From positions 62,001-126,000 of the forward strand of contig SUVQ01000003.1 of the NCBI GenBank assembly GCA_015061905.1: 64,000 nucleotides of DNA. Direction: 5' to 3'. The DNA is from Verrucomicrobiota bacterium (GTDB taxonomy: Bacteria > Verrucomicrobiota > Verrucomicrobiia > Opitutales > UBA953). Within the stretch, counting starts at the first letter, position 1. Each line of letters starts with the position of its first letter. A program made the translations under genes and the position numbers. Below the pieces are notes generated by a model. The model saw only the letters and a program-made list of their open reading frames with translations, made no database searches and was not told the origin of the DNA. Of this stretch, positions 1 through 7,894 are shown in pieces.

Positions 1-219
1 GGCGGCGGAGCTTTCCAAACTGTTTCCTTTGAAACGGATATTTCGACTTTTGATGTTTTCGGGATTCGCTCTCCCGTAACGGCAAGCGGGAACGGTATTA
101 CGCTTTCAAAAATTTCTCTGACGGAAGCCGTCGTTCCCGAACCGTCGGCGTTCGGCGGCTTTATCGGTATTTTTTCGATAATGTTTGCGGCGATGTCTCG
201 GCATCGTCGGACAAACTAA
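1..219 (+). CDS. PEP-CTERM sorting domain protein, C-terminal part only
   Basis: The reading frame is open from the window edge and stops at 219, so only the last 72 residues are visible. They end in a PEP-CTERM signal: VVPEPSAFGGF, a hydrophobic stretch (IGIFSIMFAAM) and a basic end (SRHRRTN). Proteins of this class are exported by Sec and then processed by an exosortase at the cell envelope. The visible part before the signal (GGGAFQTVSFETDISTFDVFG) looks like beta-rich secreted sequence, and I recognise no function in it. A terminator built from two inverted GGGAACG words follows. The tail is shorter and less basic than those of the other PEP-CTERM proteins in the window. Confidence 0.85.
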   Translation, partial: GGGAFQTVSFETDISTFDVFGIRSPVTASGNGITLSKISLTEAVVPEPSAFGGFIGIFSIMFAAMSRHRRTN

Positions 220-687
220 AAACCTAAAGGCGTGCTCGCTTATCAAACCGCCCTCGTTTCCTTTTCGGGAACGGGGGCGGGCGTTCCCGTGGCTTCGGTT
301 GCGGGAACGCTTTTTTTTTCGCGCGAAGCCGCCAAGCCGCGAAGTTTTTAAAAAGGTAAAAAAAAGGAAACCACGAATAGACACGAATTTTCACGAATGA
401 TTTTCGCGCAAAGCCGCCAAGTCGCGACGTTTTTTTTAAGGAGGAAATCTGCGGATATCTGTTTTGTCTGCGGAAAAAATAATTAGCCATAAATAAAAAC
501 TCTGCAGCTTTGTGTCTCCGTGAGAATTGCTTAAAAAGCTTTTGCGTCTTCGGCATCCAACTAATTTTACAAAAAACATTCGGTGCACTTTATGACGAGG
601 CAACGCGTCCGTGGTTCTTTTGTGTCTTGGTGCTTGCGGTTTGGCGGCGGTCGCTTTTTAATGACTGCCTCTGTTTAGCAAAACAAA
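220..687. repeat. Intergenic block of short interspersed repeat modules
   Basis: I see no credible gene in this gap. After the terminator come modules that recur elsewhere in the window: a GCGCGAAGCCGCCAAGCCGCG type (about 320-345 and 400-425), an ACGAATAGACACGAATTTTC type (372-398), an AAATCTGCGGATATCTG type (about 444-470) and a TGTGTCTCCGTGAGAATTG type (about 511-530). The 600-687 stretch looks like a further eroded module (GTGTCTTGGTGCTTGCGGTT). Short ORFs across it translate only the repeats. The lysC promoter must lie in its last part, but I cannot place it. Confidence 0.75.
281..320 (+). terminator. Intrinsic terminator made of two inverted GGGAACG words
   Basis: GCGTTCCCG (281-289) and CGGGAACGC (302-310) form a perfect stem around GTGGCTTCGGTTG, followed by a run of T. 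It sits 60 bases after the stop of the PEP-CTERM fragment. Confidence 0.85.
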
Positions 688-1902
688 ATGCTGATTGTTC
701 AAAAATATGGCGGAACTTCCGTGGGGAATGTCGACCGCATTAAAAACGTTGCCGCGAAGATCAAGAGCTATTGGTCCGAGGGGCATCAGGTCGTGGTTGT
801 GGTTTCTGCACGTAGCGGCGTAACGAATGAGCTGATTGCGCGGGCAAAATCGATTTCGGCGGCTCCGAGCGAGCGCGAAATGGATATGCTACTCGCGACG
901 GGCGAACAGGAAACCATCGCGCTGACGGCACTCGCGCTTCATTCTATCGGCGTTCCCGCCGTTTCCCGCACGGGCGCGCAAGCGGGCATTATTACGGATA
1001 CTTTCCACTCGCGCGCGCGCATTTCTCAGCTGACGGGCGGCGACATCAAAGAACGCCTCAACGAAGGCAAAGTCGTTATCGTTGCCGGTTTTCAGGGAAT
1101 TTCGTCGGAAAGCGAAATTACGACTCTCGGTCGCGGCGGCAGTGATTTGACGGCGATTGCCTTGGCGGCGGTGCTCAAGGCGGATATTTGTCAGATTTTT
1201 ACGGATGTGGACGGCGTTTATACGGCGGATCCCCGCATCGTGCTCGACGCGCGAAAGCTGAATCATATTTGCTACGAAGAAATGCTGGAGCTTGCGGCGA
1301 GCGGCTCGAAGGTGATGCAGTCCCGCTCTGTCGAATTTGCTCAAAAATACGGCGTTCCTTTTGAAGTGCGCTCTTCCTTTAACGATCAACCCGGAACTAT
1401 TGTGAAAGCTTTTGAAAAAACGATGGAAGACGCCCTTGTTTCCGGCGTCGCTCTCGACCGCACGCAAACGCGCGTAACGGTGGGAGATTTGCCCGATTCT
1501 CCGGCTGCGTTTGCGGCAATTTTTGATGCGCTCGGCGAATCCTCGGTCAGCGTTGATATGATTGTCAAAAACGTGGCACCGATTCCCGGCAAGGCGAATT
1601 TGACCTTCTCGGTCAATACCGACCAAGTGGGCTACGCGGAAAAAGTGATTACCGCCGCGCTGAAAAAACTCGGAGCGGGAACGTTCCGTTCTTCGGGGGA
1701 AATCGCGAAAGTTTCCATCGTCGGCGTCGGCATGACTTCGCATCCGGGGGTGGCGGGAACGCTTTTCCGCGCGCTTTCGGAAGCGGGAATTAATAGCGAG
1801 CTGATCACGACTTCGGAAATTAAAATTTCCGTCGGGATTGCCCCCGATAAGGCGGACCTTGCCGTGCGCTCCATTCACAGCGCATTCGGCTTAGATAAAT
1901 AA
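688..1902 (+). CDS. lysC: Aspartate kinase
   Basis: Aspartate kinase phosphorylates L-aspartate to 4-phospho-L-aspartate, the first step to lysine/diaminopimelate, threonine and methionine, in the cytoplasm. The 404 residues have the family's full length. KYGGTS at residues 6-11 is the amino-acid kinase signature; TTLGRGGSDLTA near 150 and FTDVDGVYTADPR near 175 are the substrate and nucleotide loops; two ACT regulatory domains follow from about residue 265, so feedback inhibition by lysine and/or threonine is expected. The start gives the standard N-terminus (MLIVQKYGG), but there is no clear ribosome-binding site (leader AGCAAAACAAA). asd, the next enzyme of the pathway, lies 3 kb downstream, not in the same operon. 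Confidence 0.97.
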   Translation: MLIVQKYGGTSVGNVDRIKNVAAKIKSYWSEGHQVVVVVSARSGVTNELIARAKSISAAPSEREMDMLLATGEQETIALTALALHSIGVPAVSRTGAQAGIITDTFHSRARISQLTGGDIKERLNEGKVVIVAGFQGISSESEITTLGRGGSDLTAIALAAVLKADICQIFTDVDGVYTADPRIVLDARKLNHICYEEMLELAASGSKVMQSRSVEFAQKYGVPFEVRSSFNDQPGTIVKAFEKTMEDALVSGVALDRTQTRVTVGDLPDSPAAFAAIFDALGESSVSVDMIVKNVAPIPGKANLTFSVNTDQVGYAEKVITAALKKLGAGTFRSSGEIAKVSIVGVGMTSHPGVAGTLFRALSEAGINSELITTSEIKISVGIAPDKADLAVRSIHSAFGLDK

Positions 1903-2099
1903 ATCCTTTTGCGCCGGAGAAGCGGCAAGCCTGTCGTTTCTCCGGATGGCGGGAACACCGCCGGCGGCGAAAATTTGCCGAGTCGCGTTTGACGGAAAAT
2001 AATCTTCCTTTGTTTTTCCGGATTTTTTTGGGAAACAAATGATCCGGACGCTTTTTTTCCGGATAAAAAAAACTTTAACTTTCTTCTCGGGCTTCGAAA

Positions 2100-3503
2100 A
2101 TGCGTCAACTCATTTTTACTTCCGCGCTCTCAGGGCTTGCGCCCGGACGCTCCGGTTTTTGCACCGTGGCGCGGCATGCATCGTTGCGGGAACGCACGGT
2201 TGCGGAGCTTGAACGCATGAGCGAGTATAAGCCGCCGGCAGGAGAGCGACCGACGGTTTTTCTCTTTCGCGTTTATTCCGGCGGGAACGAGCCGCTTTAT
2301 ATTTTGACGCGGGCGGGCGATGCGGGAACGGACGATTTCGGGCGCGCGAATTATGTTGTGCATCATCTGATATTCCGGCGAAACGAATTGGAGCAATTGT
2401 TGCCGCCGGCGGAAATCGCCCTGCGGTTTCGCGGCTGGTGCGAAAAATTTGAAGGCGAGCCGCGCTATCTGCCGGAAGATGAGCCTTTGCCGCCGGAAAT
2501 TTTGCGGGCGGAGGGCGAATCTCTTTTGCCGGCAAAGCGCTGGGAAGAATTAACAGGAGACGCCGGGAACGCGGCTTTGCTTTGTCCGCACGGCGACGCG
2601 CGCGCAACGATTTTCCTCGGAGACGAAACATGCACGGAAACCGTCTTGGGACTTTTCGCCGAATCTTCGGAGGCACTGGGCGGAATCGGTGCTTGGGGCG
2701 TGGCTTTTTCGACGGGAATCTGTTCGGAAAACGGCGCGGGGCGCTTTTTGTGGCGTCGCCTGAATGAGTCCGAAATTTCCGTGCGCCGCCCGGGGGATTT
2801 GATTCTTGATTTTTTGGCACCGCTCGAGTTTTTGCATGCGCCGCGAACCCGCTTTGCCGCATTTGCCCGAACAGGCGTTTTTCCGAAGGCGGCGGACGCA
2901 AAAAAAGTGAGGGAAAATCCGTCGGCGAAAGAAAAATCCGCCTCTTCCGGCGAAGGGAACGGCGCAGGCGCAGATACCGCCGAGCAACCGCATAAACGCT
3001 TTGCGGATATCGCGGGAACGGCAAAGTTTCTCGGAATTTCGGCAATCGTGGTGGCAATCGTCATCGCTTGCGTCGTTTTTTGGGGAACGGGCGCCGCGAA
3101 ACAGCCGGGAAGCGCAGTGCCCGGCGAAGAGCTCGTTGTCGACAAGGCGGAGGCTTTTCGCAGGATTTTAGACCAAAAAATCAATTCGGAAGATTTCGTC
3201 GGTGCGGCAGAAATTTGGCTCGAATTTGCCCGGGCGTTCCCGCAGGAGTCGGCGCGATTGTCGGGCGTTTACTTGCCCCGATTTAAGTTAAAAGTCGCCG
3301 ATGCGTATGCGAAGTATTTCTCGGAGCGAATTGCGGTGGCGGAACTCGCCGGCGGACTTTCGGCGGAGACCCGCCGGGAATTGGAGGCGAAACTTGCGGT
3401 GTTTCGCCGCGTCTGTGAAAAACTTGACCTGACACCTCAACGCCTGCAAAAAAAGAATCTTGCCGTCTTTGAACGGGTGGAGACTCTTTTAAAGACAAAT
3501 TGA
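2100..3503 (+). CDS. GAP1-N-like protein with one transmembrane segment
   Basis: A 467-residue protein. Its N-terminal third (FTSALSGLAPGRSGFCTVAR, later DDFGRANYVVHHLI) resembles, from memory, the N-terminal domain of GTPase-associated protein 1 (GAP1-N) families, which recur in bacterial signalling and conflict gene clusters; this is not verified. A charged, low-complexity linker (about 265-300) leads to a transmembrane helix (about 304-325, LGISAIVVAIVIACVVFW), and the C-terminal 130 residues are helical and charged. No GTPase, TIR or effector gene lies next to it; neighbours are lysC and ribosomal proteins. The translated sequence begins directly with the conserved block, which supports the ATG used. 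Function unknown. Confidence 0.6.
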   Translation: MRQLIFTSALSGLAPGRSGFCTVARHASLRERTVAELERMSEYKPPAGERPTVFLFRVYSGGNEPLYILTRAGDAGTDDFGRANYVVHHLIFRRNELEQLLPPAEIALRFRGWCEKFEGEPRYLPEDEPLPPEILRAEGESLLPAKRWEELTGDAGNAALLCPHGDARATIFLGDETCTETVLGLFAESSEALGGIGAWGVAFSTGICSENGAGRFLWRRLNESEISVRRPGDLILDFLAPLEFLHAPRTRFAAFARTGVFPKAADAKKVRENPSAKEKSASSGEGNGAGADTAEQPHKRFADIAGTAKFLGISAIVVAIVIACVVFWGTGAAKQPGSAVPGEELVVDKAEAFRRILDQKINSEDFVGAAEIWLEFARAFPQESARLSGVYLPRFKLKVADAYAKYFSERIAVAELAGGLSAETRRELEAKLAVFRRVCEKLDLTPQRLQKKNLAVFERVETLLKTN

Positions 3504-3580
3504 AAAATTTTTAGAAAATAACTTTCCCCTTTTGGGCTTTACAGCGTTCCCGCAAAAAGATTTAATCGCCTTTCTTTCTT

Positions 3581-3772
3581 ATGCAAAAGACTAAGAAATC
3601 CATCGCTAAACGGTTCAAGAAGACCGGCACGGGCAAACTCATGCGCCGCTCTCCGAACACGCGCCACCTCCTCCGCAACAAGAGCAACAAAGCTCGTCGT
3701 CGTCGCGGAAACGATAAACGCGTGGACGAAGGCTTTGAAGCGACGTTCAAGTCCGCGATGCCGTTCGCTTAA
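3581..3772 (+). CDS. rpmI: 50S ribosomal protein L35 (bL35)
   Basis: A 63-residue, strongly basic protein (MQKTKKSIAKRFKKTGTGK), the normal length for L35 of the large ribosomal subunit. The conserved features are the KT-x-KS-x-KR-F-K start and the RR-x-x-N-K basic centre (RNKSNKARRRR). rplT follows after 91 bases, the usual pairing. In many bacteria infC precedes this pair; here it does not, and the next gene upstream is the GAP1-N-like protein. The leader before the ATG is pyrimidine-rich (CTTTCTTTCTT) with no Shine-Dalgarno sequence. Confidence 0.97.
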   Translation: MQKTKKSIAKRFKKTGTGKLMRRSPNTRHLLRNKSNKARRRRGNDKRVDEGFEATFKSAMPFA

Positions 3773-3809
3773 TTCCCCGGAGGAAACGAACCACAAGATT
3801 AACTGCACT

Positions 3810-3843
3810 TGCCGGGTGATTTTTTCTGACGACCCGGCGGTCT
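3810..3843 (+). promoter_or_regulatory. Hairpin between rpmI and rplT
   Basis: GCCGGGT (3811-3817) and ACCCGGC (about 3832-3838) form a stem with no T-run after it, so it is not a terminator. Leaders of rpmI-rplT operons are the known site of L20 translational feedback in other bacteria. Whether this hairpin does that here is only inferred from position. Confidence 0.35.
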
Positions 3844-3863
3844 TAAACCAACAGAAGTAAAAC

Positions 3864-4220
3864 ATGTCACGAGTTACCAATGCTCCCGCAACCCGCGCGC
3901 GTCGCAAACGCGTTCTGAAACAGGCGAAAGGCTATTTCGGGCTGAAATCCCGTTGCTTCCGCCATGCAGAAGACGCTGTCAACCGCGCTAACCGCTACGC
4001 TTACGAACACCGCCGGAATCGCAAATCCGAATTCCGCCAGCTTTGGATCGTTCGTATTAACGCTGCTTGCCGCCCGCTCGGCATCACTTACAGCCGCCTC
4101 GTTGCGGGTCTGAAGAAGGCGAACATCATCATCGACCGCAAGAATCTCAGCGAGCTCGCGATCAACGATGCCGTTGCGTTCAACGCGATTGTTGAAAAAG
4201 CAAAAGCGGCTATCGCCTAA
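3864..4220 (+). CDS. rplT: 50S ribosomal protein L20 (bL20)
   Basis: Ribosomal protein L20 binds 23S rRNA early in large-subunit assembly and in many bacteria represses its own operon. The 118 residues match the family length. The typical N-terminus (MSRVTNAPATRARRKRVLKQ) and the AKGYFGLKSRCFRHA segment are present, followed by YAYEHRRNRKSEFRQLWI and a C-terminal globular part (LVAGLKKANIIIDRKNLSELA). It lies 91 bases after rpmI and is followed by a strong terminator, so rpmI-rplT probably form one transcript. Confidence 0.97.
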   Translation: MSRVTNAPATRARRKRVLKQAKGYFGLKSRCFRHAEDAVNRANRYAYEHRRNRKSEFRQLWIVRINAACRPLGITYSRLVAGLKKANIIIDRKNLSELAINDAVAFNAIVEKAKAAIA

Positions 4221-4240
4221 GTTTTTTCTCAAAAATAAAA

Positions 4241-4279
4241 AACGTTCCCGTGATGAATTTCGCGGGAACGTTTTTTTTT
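4241..4279 (+). terminator. Intrinsic terminator of rpmI-rplT, inverted GGGAACG pair
   Basis: AACGTTCCCG (4241-4250) and CGGGAACGTT (about 4263-4272) form the stem, followed by a run of T. It lies 20 bases after the rplT stop. The stem arms are the window-wide GGGAACG word in inverted orientation. Confidence 0.9.
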
Positions 4280-4304
4280 ATTCCTAATTTCTAACTTTTC
4301 TCTC

Positions 4305-4895
4305 CTATTTTTCAATCAATAGCCGGGCGCAGGGCGTTCCCGCGGAGGTAGCGGGTAGGGCGTCGAAAAGAGCGATGATGTCGGCGTTCCCGAGCAGGAG
4401 GCAACCGTGAGAGTTCGGCATGCCGAGTTTGTGTTCCTGGTTTGTGCCGTGAATGTAAACAAAACGTGAATACGTATCGCGATTTCCGCCGCGGTTGTAA
4501 CCTTCTTCTTCGCCTTGAATGCGGAGAATGCGCGAGGTGATGAGATTTTCGTCGGGCGCGTTTTTCAAAAATTCGGAAAAATGCATTCCTGTGGAAACGC
4601 GGGCTTTGAAAACGGTTCCTGCGGGGACGCCGTCGCCGATTTTTTCTATAACGGAAAAAAGCCCGTCGGGCGTGCCGAGCGAATTTTCGATGCAGGACGG
4701 TGCGGCGCGGGAGGTGGAAATTTTGCATTCGGCGAGGAGTTTTTCATCGCGAAAATGCCACAGGCGTTGCGCGGGAACGGAGGCGACGAGCGCGTCCGGC
4801 AACGCGGGAATACCGAGTATTTCGCATTTGCGTTTCAGCTCGGCGAGGAGCAAACTTGCCGTCTCTTTTTTTTCAAAACTTTTTTTAGAAAACAT
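4305..4895 (-). CDS. L,D-transpeptidase (YkuD domain) family protein
   Basis: A 196-residue protein whose C-terminal half carries the YkuD catalytic signature: YIHGTNQEHKLGMPNSHGCL, with His149, His163 and the nucleophile Cys165. The family makes 3-3 peptidoglycan cross-links or attaches proteins to peptidoglycan. I see no signal peptide or N-terminal membrane helix, which is odd for an envelope enzyme. The frame stays open far upstream, antisense to asd and the GH20 gene, but that part has no protein-like composition; the ATG at 4893-4895 is the most plausible start. That ATG directly abuts the asd ATG on the other strand (CATATG). Confidence 0.8.
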   Translation of the reverse strand: MFSKKSFEKKETASLLLAELKRKCEILGIPALPDALVASVPAQRLWHFRDEKLLAECKISTSRAAPSCIENSLGTPDGLFSVIEKIGDGVPAGTVFKARVSTGMHFSEFLKNAPDENLITSRILRIQGEEEGYNRGGNRDTYSRFVYIHGTNQEHKLGMPNSHGCLLLGNADIIALFDALPATSAGTPCARLLIEK

Positions 4896-5912
4896 ATGGC
4901 ATACAAAGTTGGTATCGTAGGCGTGACGGGAGCGGTCGGGCAAGAAATTCTTGCGTTGCTCGCGTCGAGAAATTTTCCGGTGGAAGAACTGCGCCCCTTG
5001 GCATCCGCGCGCAGTGCAGGCAAAACAATTGAATTCGGCGGCAAAACGTGGACGATTCGCGAAGCGACGCCGGAATCTTTCGAAGGCTTGGATTTTGCGA
5101 TTTTTTCCGCCGGCGGCAGTATTTCCAAAGCGCTCGCGCCGGAAGCGGCGAAGCGCGGTTGTATCGTTATCGATAACAGCTCGGCGTTCCGCATGGATCC
5201 GAACGTTCCGCTCGTCGTTCCCGAAATCAACGCGCATGCGCTGAAAAACCACAAGGGCATTATCGCGAACCCGAATTGCTCGACGGCGATTACGCTCATG
5301 GGGCTTTATCCGCTTCACAAGGCGTTTGGACTGAAACGCTTTTTCGCGTCGACGTATCAGGCGGTCTCGGGAACGGGCGCGGCGGCGATGGAAGAGCTGA
5401 AAAAGCAGGTCGTCGCGTGGGCAAACGGCGAAAAGCTCGAAGCCGGAGTTTATCCGTATCAAATCGCGTTTAATTTGATTCCGCACGTCGATTCTTTCCT
5501 CGAAGACGGTTACACGAAAGAGGAAATGAAAATGCTCAACGAAGGGCGCAAAATTTTGGAGCTTCCGGAGCTTGTTTGCACATGCACTTGCGTGCGCGTT
5601 CCCGTGTTCCGTGCGCACTCGATTTCGGTTGATGCGGAATTTGAAAAACCGGTCAGCGTCGAAGCCGCGCGCAAAGCGATTGCGGAATTTGTCGGCGCGG
5701 AAGTGCAGGACGATCCCGCGAACAAAGTTTACCCGATGCCGCTGTTCTACCAAAACAAGGTGAAATGCGGCGTGGGGCGCATTCGCAAAAATACGGCGTT
5801 TGACAACGGGCTTGCGCTCTGGGTTTGCGGCGACCAGCTCTGGAAAGGCGCGGCACTCAACGCGATTCAAATCGCCGAAGAAATGGATCGCCAAGGCTTG
5901 CTGAACAAGTAA
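4896..5912 (+). CDS. asd: Aspartate-semialdehyde dehydrogenase
   Basis: This enzyme reduces aspartyl phosphate to L-aspartate 4-semialdehyde with NADPH, the step after lysC toward lysine, diaminopimelate, threonine and methionine. The 338 residues are the normal length. GVTGAVGQEILALL (residues 8-21) is the NADP-binding loop, NPNCSTAI near 126 carries the catalytic cysteine, and HSISVDAEF is the family's histidine motif. The ATG at 4896 is chosen because the product then starts MAYKVGIVGVTGAVGQ; a longer frame upstream is antisense to the L,D-transpeptidase. No intergenic DNA separates the two divergent starts, so its promoter must lie inside the neighbouring gene. Confidence 0.97.
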   Translation: MAYKVGIVGVTGAVGQEILALLASRNFPVEELRPLASARSAGKTIEFGGKTWTIREATPESFEGLDFAIFSAGGSISKALAPEAAKRGCIVIDNSSAFRMDPNVPLVVPEINAHALKNHKGIIANPNCSTAITLMGLYPLHKAFGLKRFFASTYQAVSGTGAAAMEELKKQVVAWANGEKLEAGVYPYQIAFNLIPHVDSFLEDGYTKEEMKMLNEGRKILELPELVCTCTCVRVPVFRAHSISVDAEFEKPVSVEAARKAIAEFVGAEVQDDPANKVYPMPLFYQNKVKCGVGRIRKNTAFDNGLALWVCGDQLWKGAALNAIQIAEEMDRQGLLNK

Positions 5913-6095
5913 GCGGCTTTGGGAGAAACGAGGCTCCTGTCGCTTCCGACGTGAACAAATTGCGTCCGGAAACAAGTTTTTTCTGCATTGCATTTTTTTG
6001 TGCGGGGTAAAATTTCCCCGAGCCTCGGTTGCTTGCTTGCCGGATGCGACAGAAATGCCTCTTCTCCCGTTTCGTTTGATGCCGGATTCCCGAAA

Positions 6096-7577
6096 ATGAA
6101 AGTTGCGGATTTTTCCAAAAACGCTTCGCCTGCCGGCGTTCCCGTGCGCGGGTTTATGCTCGACGTTTCCCGGGGGCGCGTGCCGACGATGGATGCGTTC
6201 GCAGAGCTGATTGATTTGCTCGCGCGCCTGTGCTACAACCAGCTCCAGTTGTATATAGAACATACTTACGCGTTTGAAAATCACGGGGAAGTTTGGCAAG
6301 ACGCGTCGCCGCTGACGGCGGAAGAACTGCGCGCGCTGGACAAATTGTGTCGGGAACGCGATATTGAATTTGTCCCGAATCTGAATTCTTTCGGACACGT
6401 CGAACGTTGGCTCAAACACGAAAAATACAAACCGCTGGCAGAATGCCCGGACGGGTTTTATCACGCGATTTTCAAAATGCAGCGCGTCGCGGGAACCTTC
6501 GCCGCCTGCGAAGAAACCGCCGATTTCATGAGCAGGCTTTACGACGAATTTCTCCCGAATTTCTCTTCGAAAAAATTTAATATCGGCGGCGATGAGCCTT
6601 GGGAGCTCGGGCAAGGGCGTTCCCGCGAGCTTTGCGAAAAGTGCGGCAAGCGCAACGTTTATCTCGAACACATGGCTCGCCTGAAAAAACGTGTCGAAAA
6701 ACACGGCAAAAAAATGATGTTTTGGGGCGACGTCCTGCTCGGCGAATCCGGCGAAATTCCGGCGGAATTTTTGAAAAATACGATTCCCGTGATTTGGGGC
6801 TACGACTCCGGGCATCCGTTTGACGCGCAGTGTTCCCGCGTGCGTGCCGCACTCGAAAAAGCCGGCGGAAACGGCGAATTTTACCTCGCGCCGGGAACTT
6901 CGTCGTGGTTGAGCTTCGGCACGCGCCAAACAAACGCGCTCAAAAACATTCGCGAAGCTTGCTCCGCCGCGAAAAAATACGGCGCGAGCGGCGTTTTGCT
7001 TACGACTTGGGGCGATTTCGGCTACCACAATCCGTTTTGCGCGAATCTGATTCCGCTCGTCGTCGCATCCGCAGAAATGCAGGGCGCGAAAGTTCCCGAA
7101 ACCGCAAAGGAATTTGCCGGGATTTTTGAGGAACTCGGGATTTTTGATGAGGCGGAAGCTTTCGCCGAAGCACTTTTGAATTTCGGAAAACTCGACGATT
7201 GTATTTCAAAAAAAATTACAAATCGAAGCATTACGCGCGAAATGTTTTTTGCCAAAGGTGAAGCATTTGAAAGTGTGATGAGCGGCGTTCCCGCCGACGA
7301 AATCGCCGCCGCGCAAGACGGGATTTCGGAAATTGAGAAAATTTTGTTGCGCGTTCCCGCCGCCGCGCGAAATGCGTTATCGTTCAAAGAACTGATGCTC
7401 GCCGTAAAAATGGCACATGCCGCGTTGCGCCGAGCGGAAGCATTTTTGAAAAACGATGCGAGCGCACGCGCCGCCGTCGAAGCCGAAATGGCGGGAACGC
7501 TCAAAACCGAATTCGCCGCAGTTTGGCGGCTCTCCAACCGCGAAGGCGGCTTAGCCGAGTCGCTGAGTTGGTTTTAG
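6096..7577 (+). CDS. Glycoside hydrolase family 20 (beta-N-acetylhexosaminidase-like)
   Basis: A 493-residue TIM-barrel protein. FNIGGDEPWELG (catalytic pair Asp166-Glu167) is the GH20 signature; family members remove terminal beta-linked GlcNAc or GalNAc using the substrate's acetamido group. RGFMLDVSRGRVPTMDAFAE near residue 19 and FVPNLNSFGHVERW near 93 are other conserved barrel strands. The start at 6096 gives MKVADFSKNASP; an upstream in-frame ATG (5988) would add 36 residues with no recognisable signal. No signal peptide is visible, so the enzyme may act on imported fragments in the cytoplasm. It is short, lacking the N-terminal GH20b domain of many homologues. A GH123-like gene lies at 51574. 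Confidence 0.85.
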   Translation: MKVADFSKNASPAGVPVRGFMLDVSRGRVPTMDAFAELIDLLARLCYNQLQLYIEHTYAFENHGEVWQDASPLTAEELRALDKLCRERDIEFVPNLNSFGHVERWLKHEKYKPLAECPDGFYHAIFKMQRVAGTFAACEETADFMSRLYDEFLPNFSSKKFNIGGDEPWELGQGRSRELCEKCGKRNVYLEHMARLKKRVEKHGKKMMFWGDVLLGESGEIPAEFLKNTIPVIWGYDSGHPFDAQCSRVRAALEKAGGNGEFYLAPGTSSWLSFGTRQTNALKNIREACSAAKKYGASGVLLTTWGDFGYHNPFCANLIPLVVASAEMQGAKVPETAKEFAGIFEELGIFDEAEAFAEALLNFGKLDDCISKKITNRSITREMFFAKGEAFESVMSGVPADEIAAAQDGISEIEKILLRVPAAARNALSFKELMLAVKMAHAALRRAEAFLKNDASARAAVEAEMAGTLKTEFAAVWRLSNREGGLAESLSWF

Positions 7578-7599
7578 TTTTCTCTCTTCGCTTTTTTTC

Positions 7600-7752
7600 G
7601 ATTTTCTCTCACGGAGCCGCAGAGACACAGAGTTCCCTTTCGCGCGAAGCCGCAAAGTCGCGAAGTTTAAAAAAGAAACCACGAATAAACACGAATATTC
7701 ACGAATGGTTTTTTTATAAAAAACTTTGCGTCTTGGCGGCTTCGCGCGAAGA
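7600..7752. repeat. Interspersed repeat modules upstream of PEP-CTERM gene A
   Basis: The modules in order are CTCACGGAGCCGCAGAGACA (about 7604-7624), CGCGCGAAGCCGCAAAGTCG (about 7639), ACGAATAAACACGAATATTC (7681-7700) and ACTTTGCGTCTTGGCGGCTT (7723-7742). The same module types occur at 320-530, 8895-9060, 53905-54103 and 55295-55490. The 7578-7894 gap contains no gene; its second half is the promoter and leader of gene A. Confidence 0.75.
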
Positions 7753-7873
7753 AATAAATTTTACCAATATGGTAAAAATAATTTGACAATTCGCTTTTTT
7801 TTTTGCGAAAATCCACTTGATATTTGAGTCAAATTTGTCCGGGAACGGTTCTCGGAAGGCTCAAATTAAAAAA
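7749..7873 (+). promoter_or_regulatory. Promoter and structured leader of PEP-CTERM gene A (copy 1 of 2)
   Basis: This stretch is nearly identical to 54101-54226 upstream of PEP-CTERM gene B. It holds TTACC-AATAT-GGTAA (7761-7775), a possible operator; a -35 TTGACA (7783-7788); a poly-T tract inside TTCGC-T10-GCGAA; and a weak -10 GAAAAT (7807-7812, 18-base spacer). After that, TTTGAG...CTCAAA encloses the near-palindrome CGGGAAC-G-GTTCTCG (7840-7854), probably in the 5' leader of the RNA. Copy 2 has T11 instead of T10. Sequence conservation beside diverged coding regions implies function; the -10 assignment is uncertain. Confidence 0.65.
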
Positions 7874-7894
7874 AACACAAATTAGAAAATACAC

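Noticed and set aside
185-743. Short frames over the repeat block before lysC.
   Set aside because: They translate repeat modules and the terminator; the same spurious peptides would arise at every copy.
5913-6095. Riboswitch or regulatory RNA between asd and the GH20 gene.
   Set aside because: Only short weak pairings are visible; no known riboswitch core.
4896-7028. Long minus-strand frame continuing upstream of the L,D-transpeptidase (about 710 extra codons).
   Set aside because: It is antisense to asd and the GH20 gene, whose protein families are certain, and its translation is rich in Arg, Phe and His with no domain, typical of a reverse-frame shadow.
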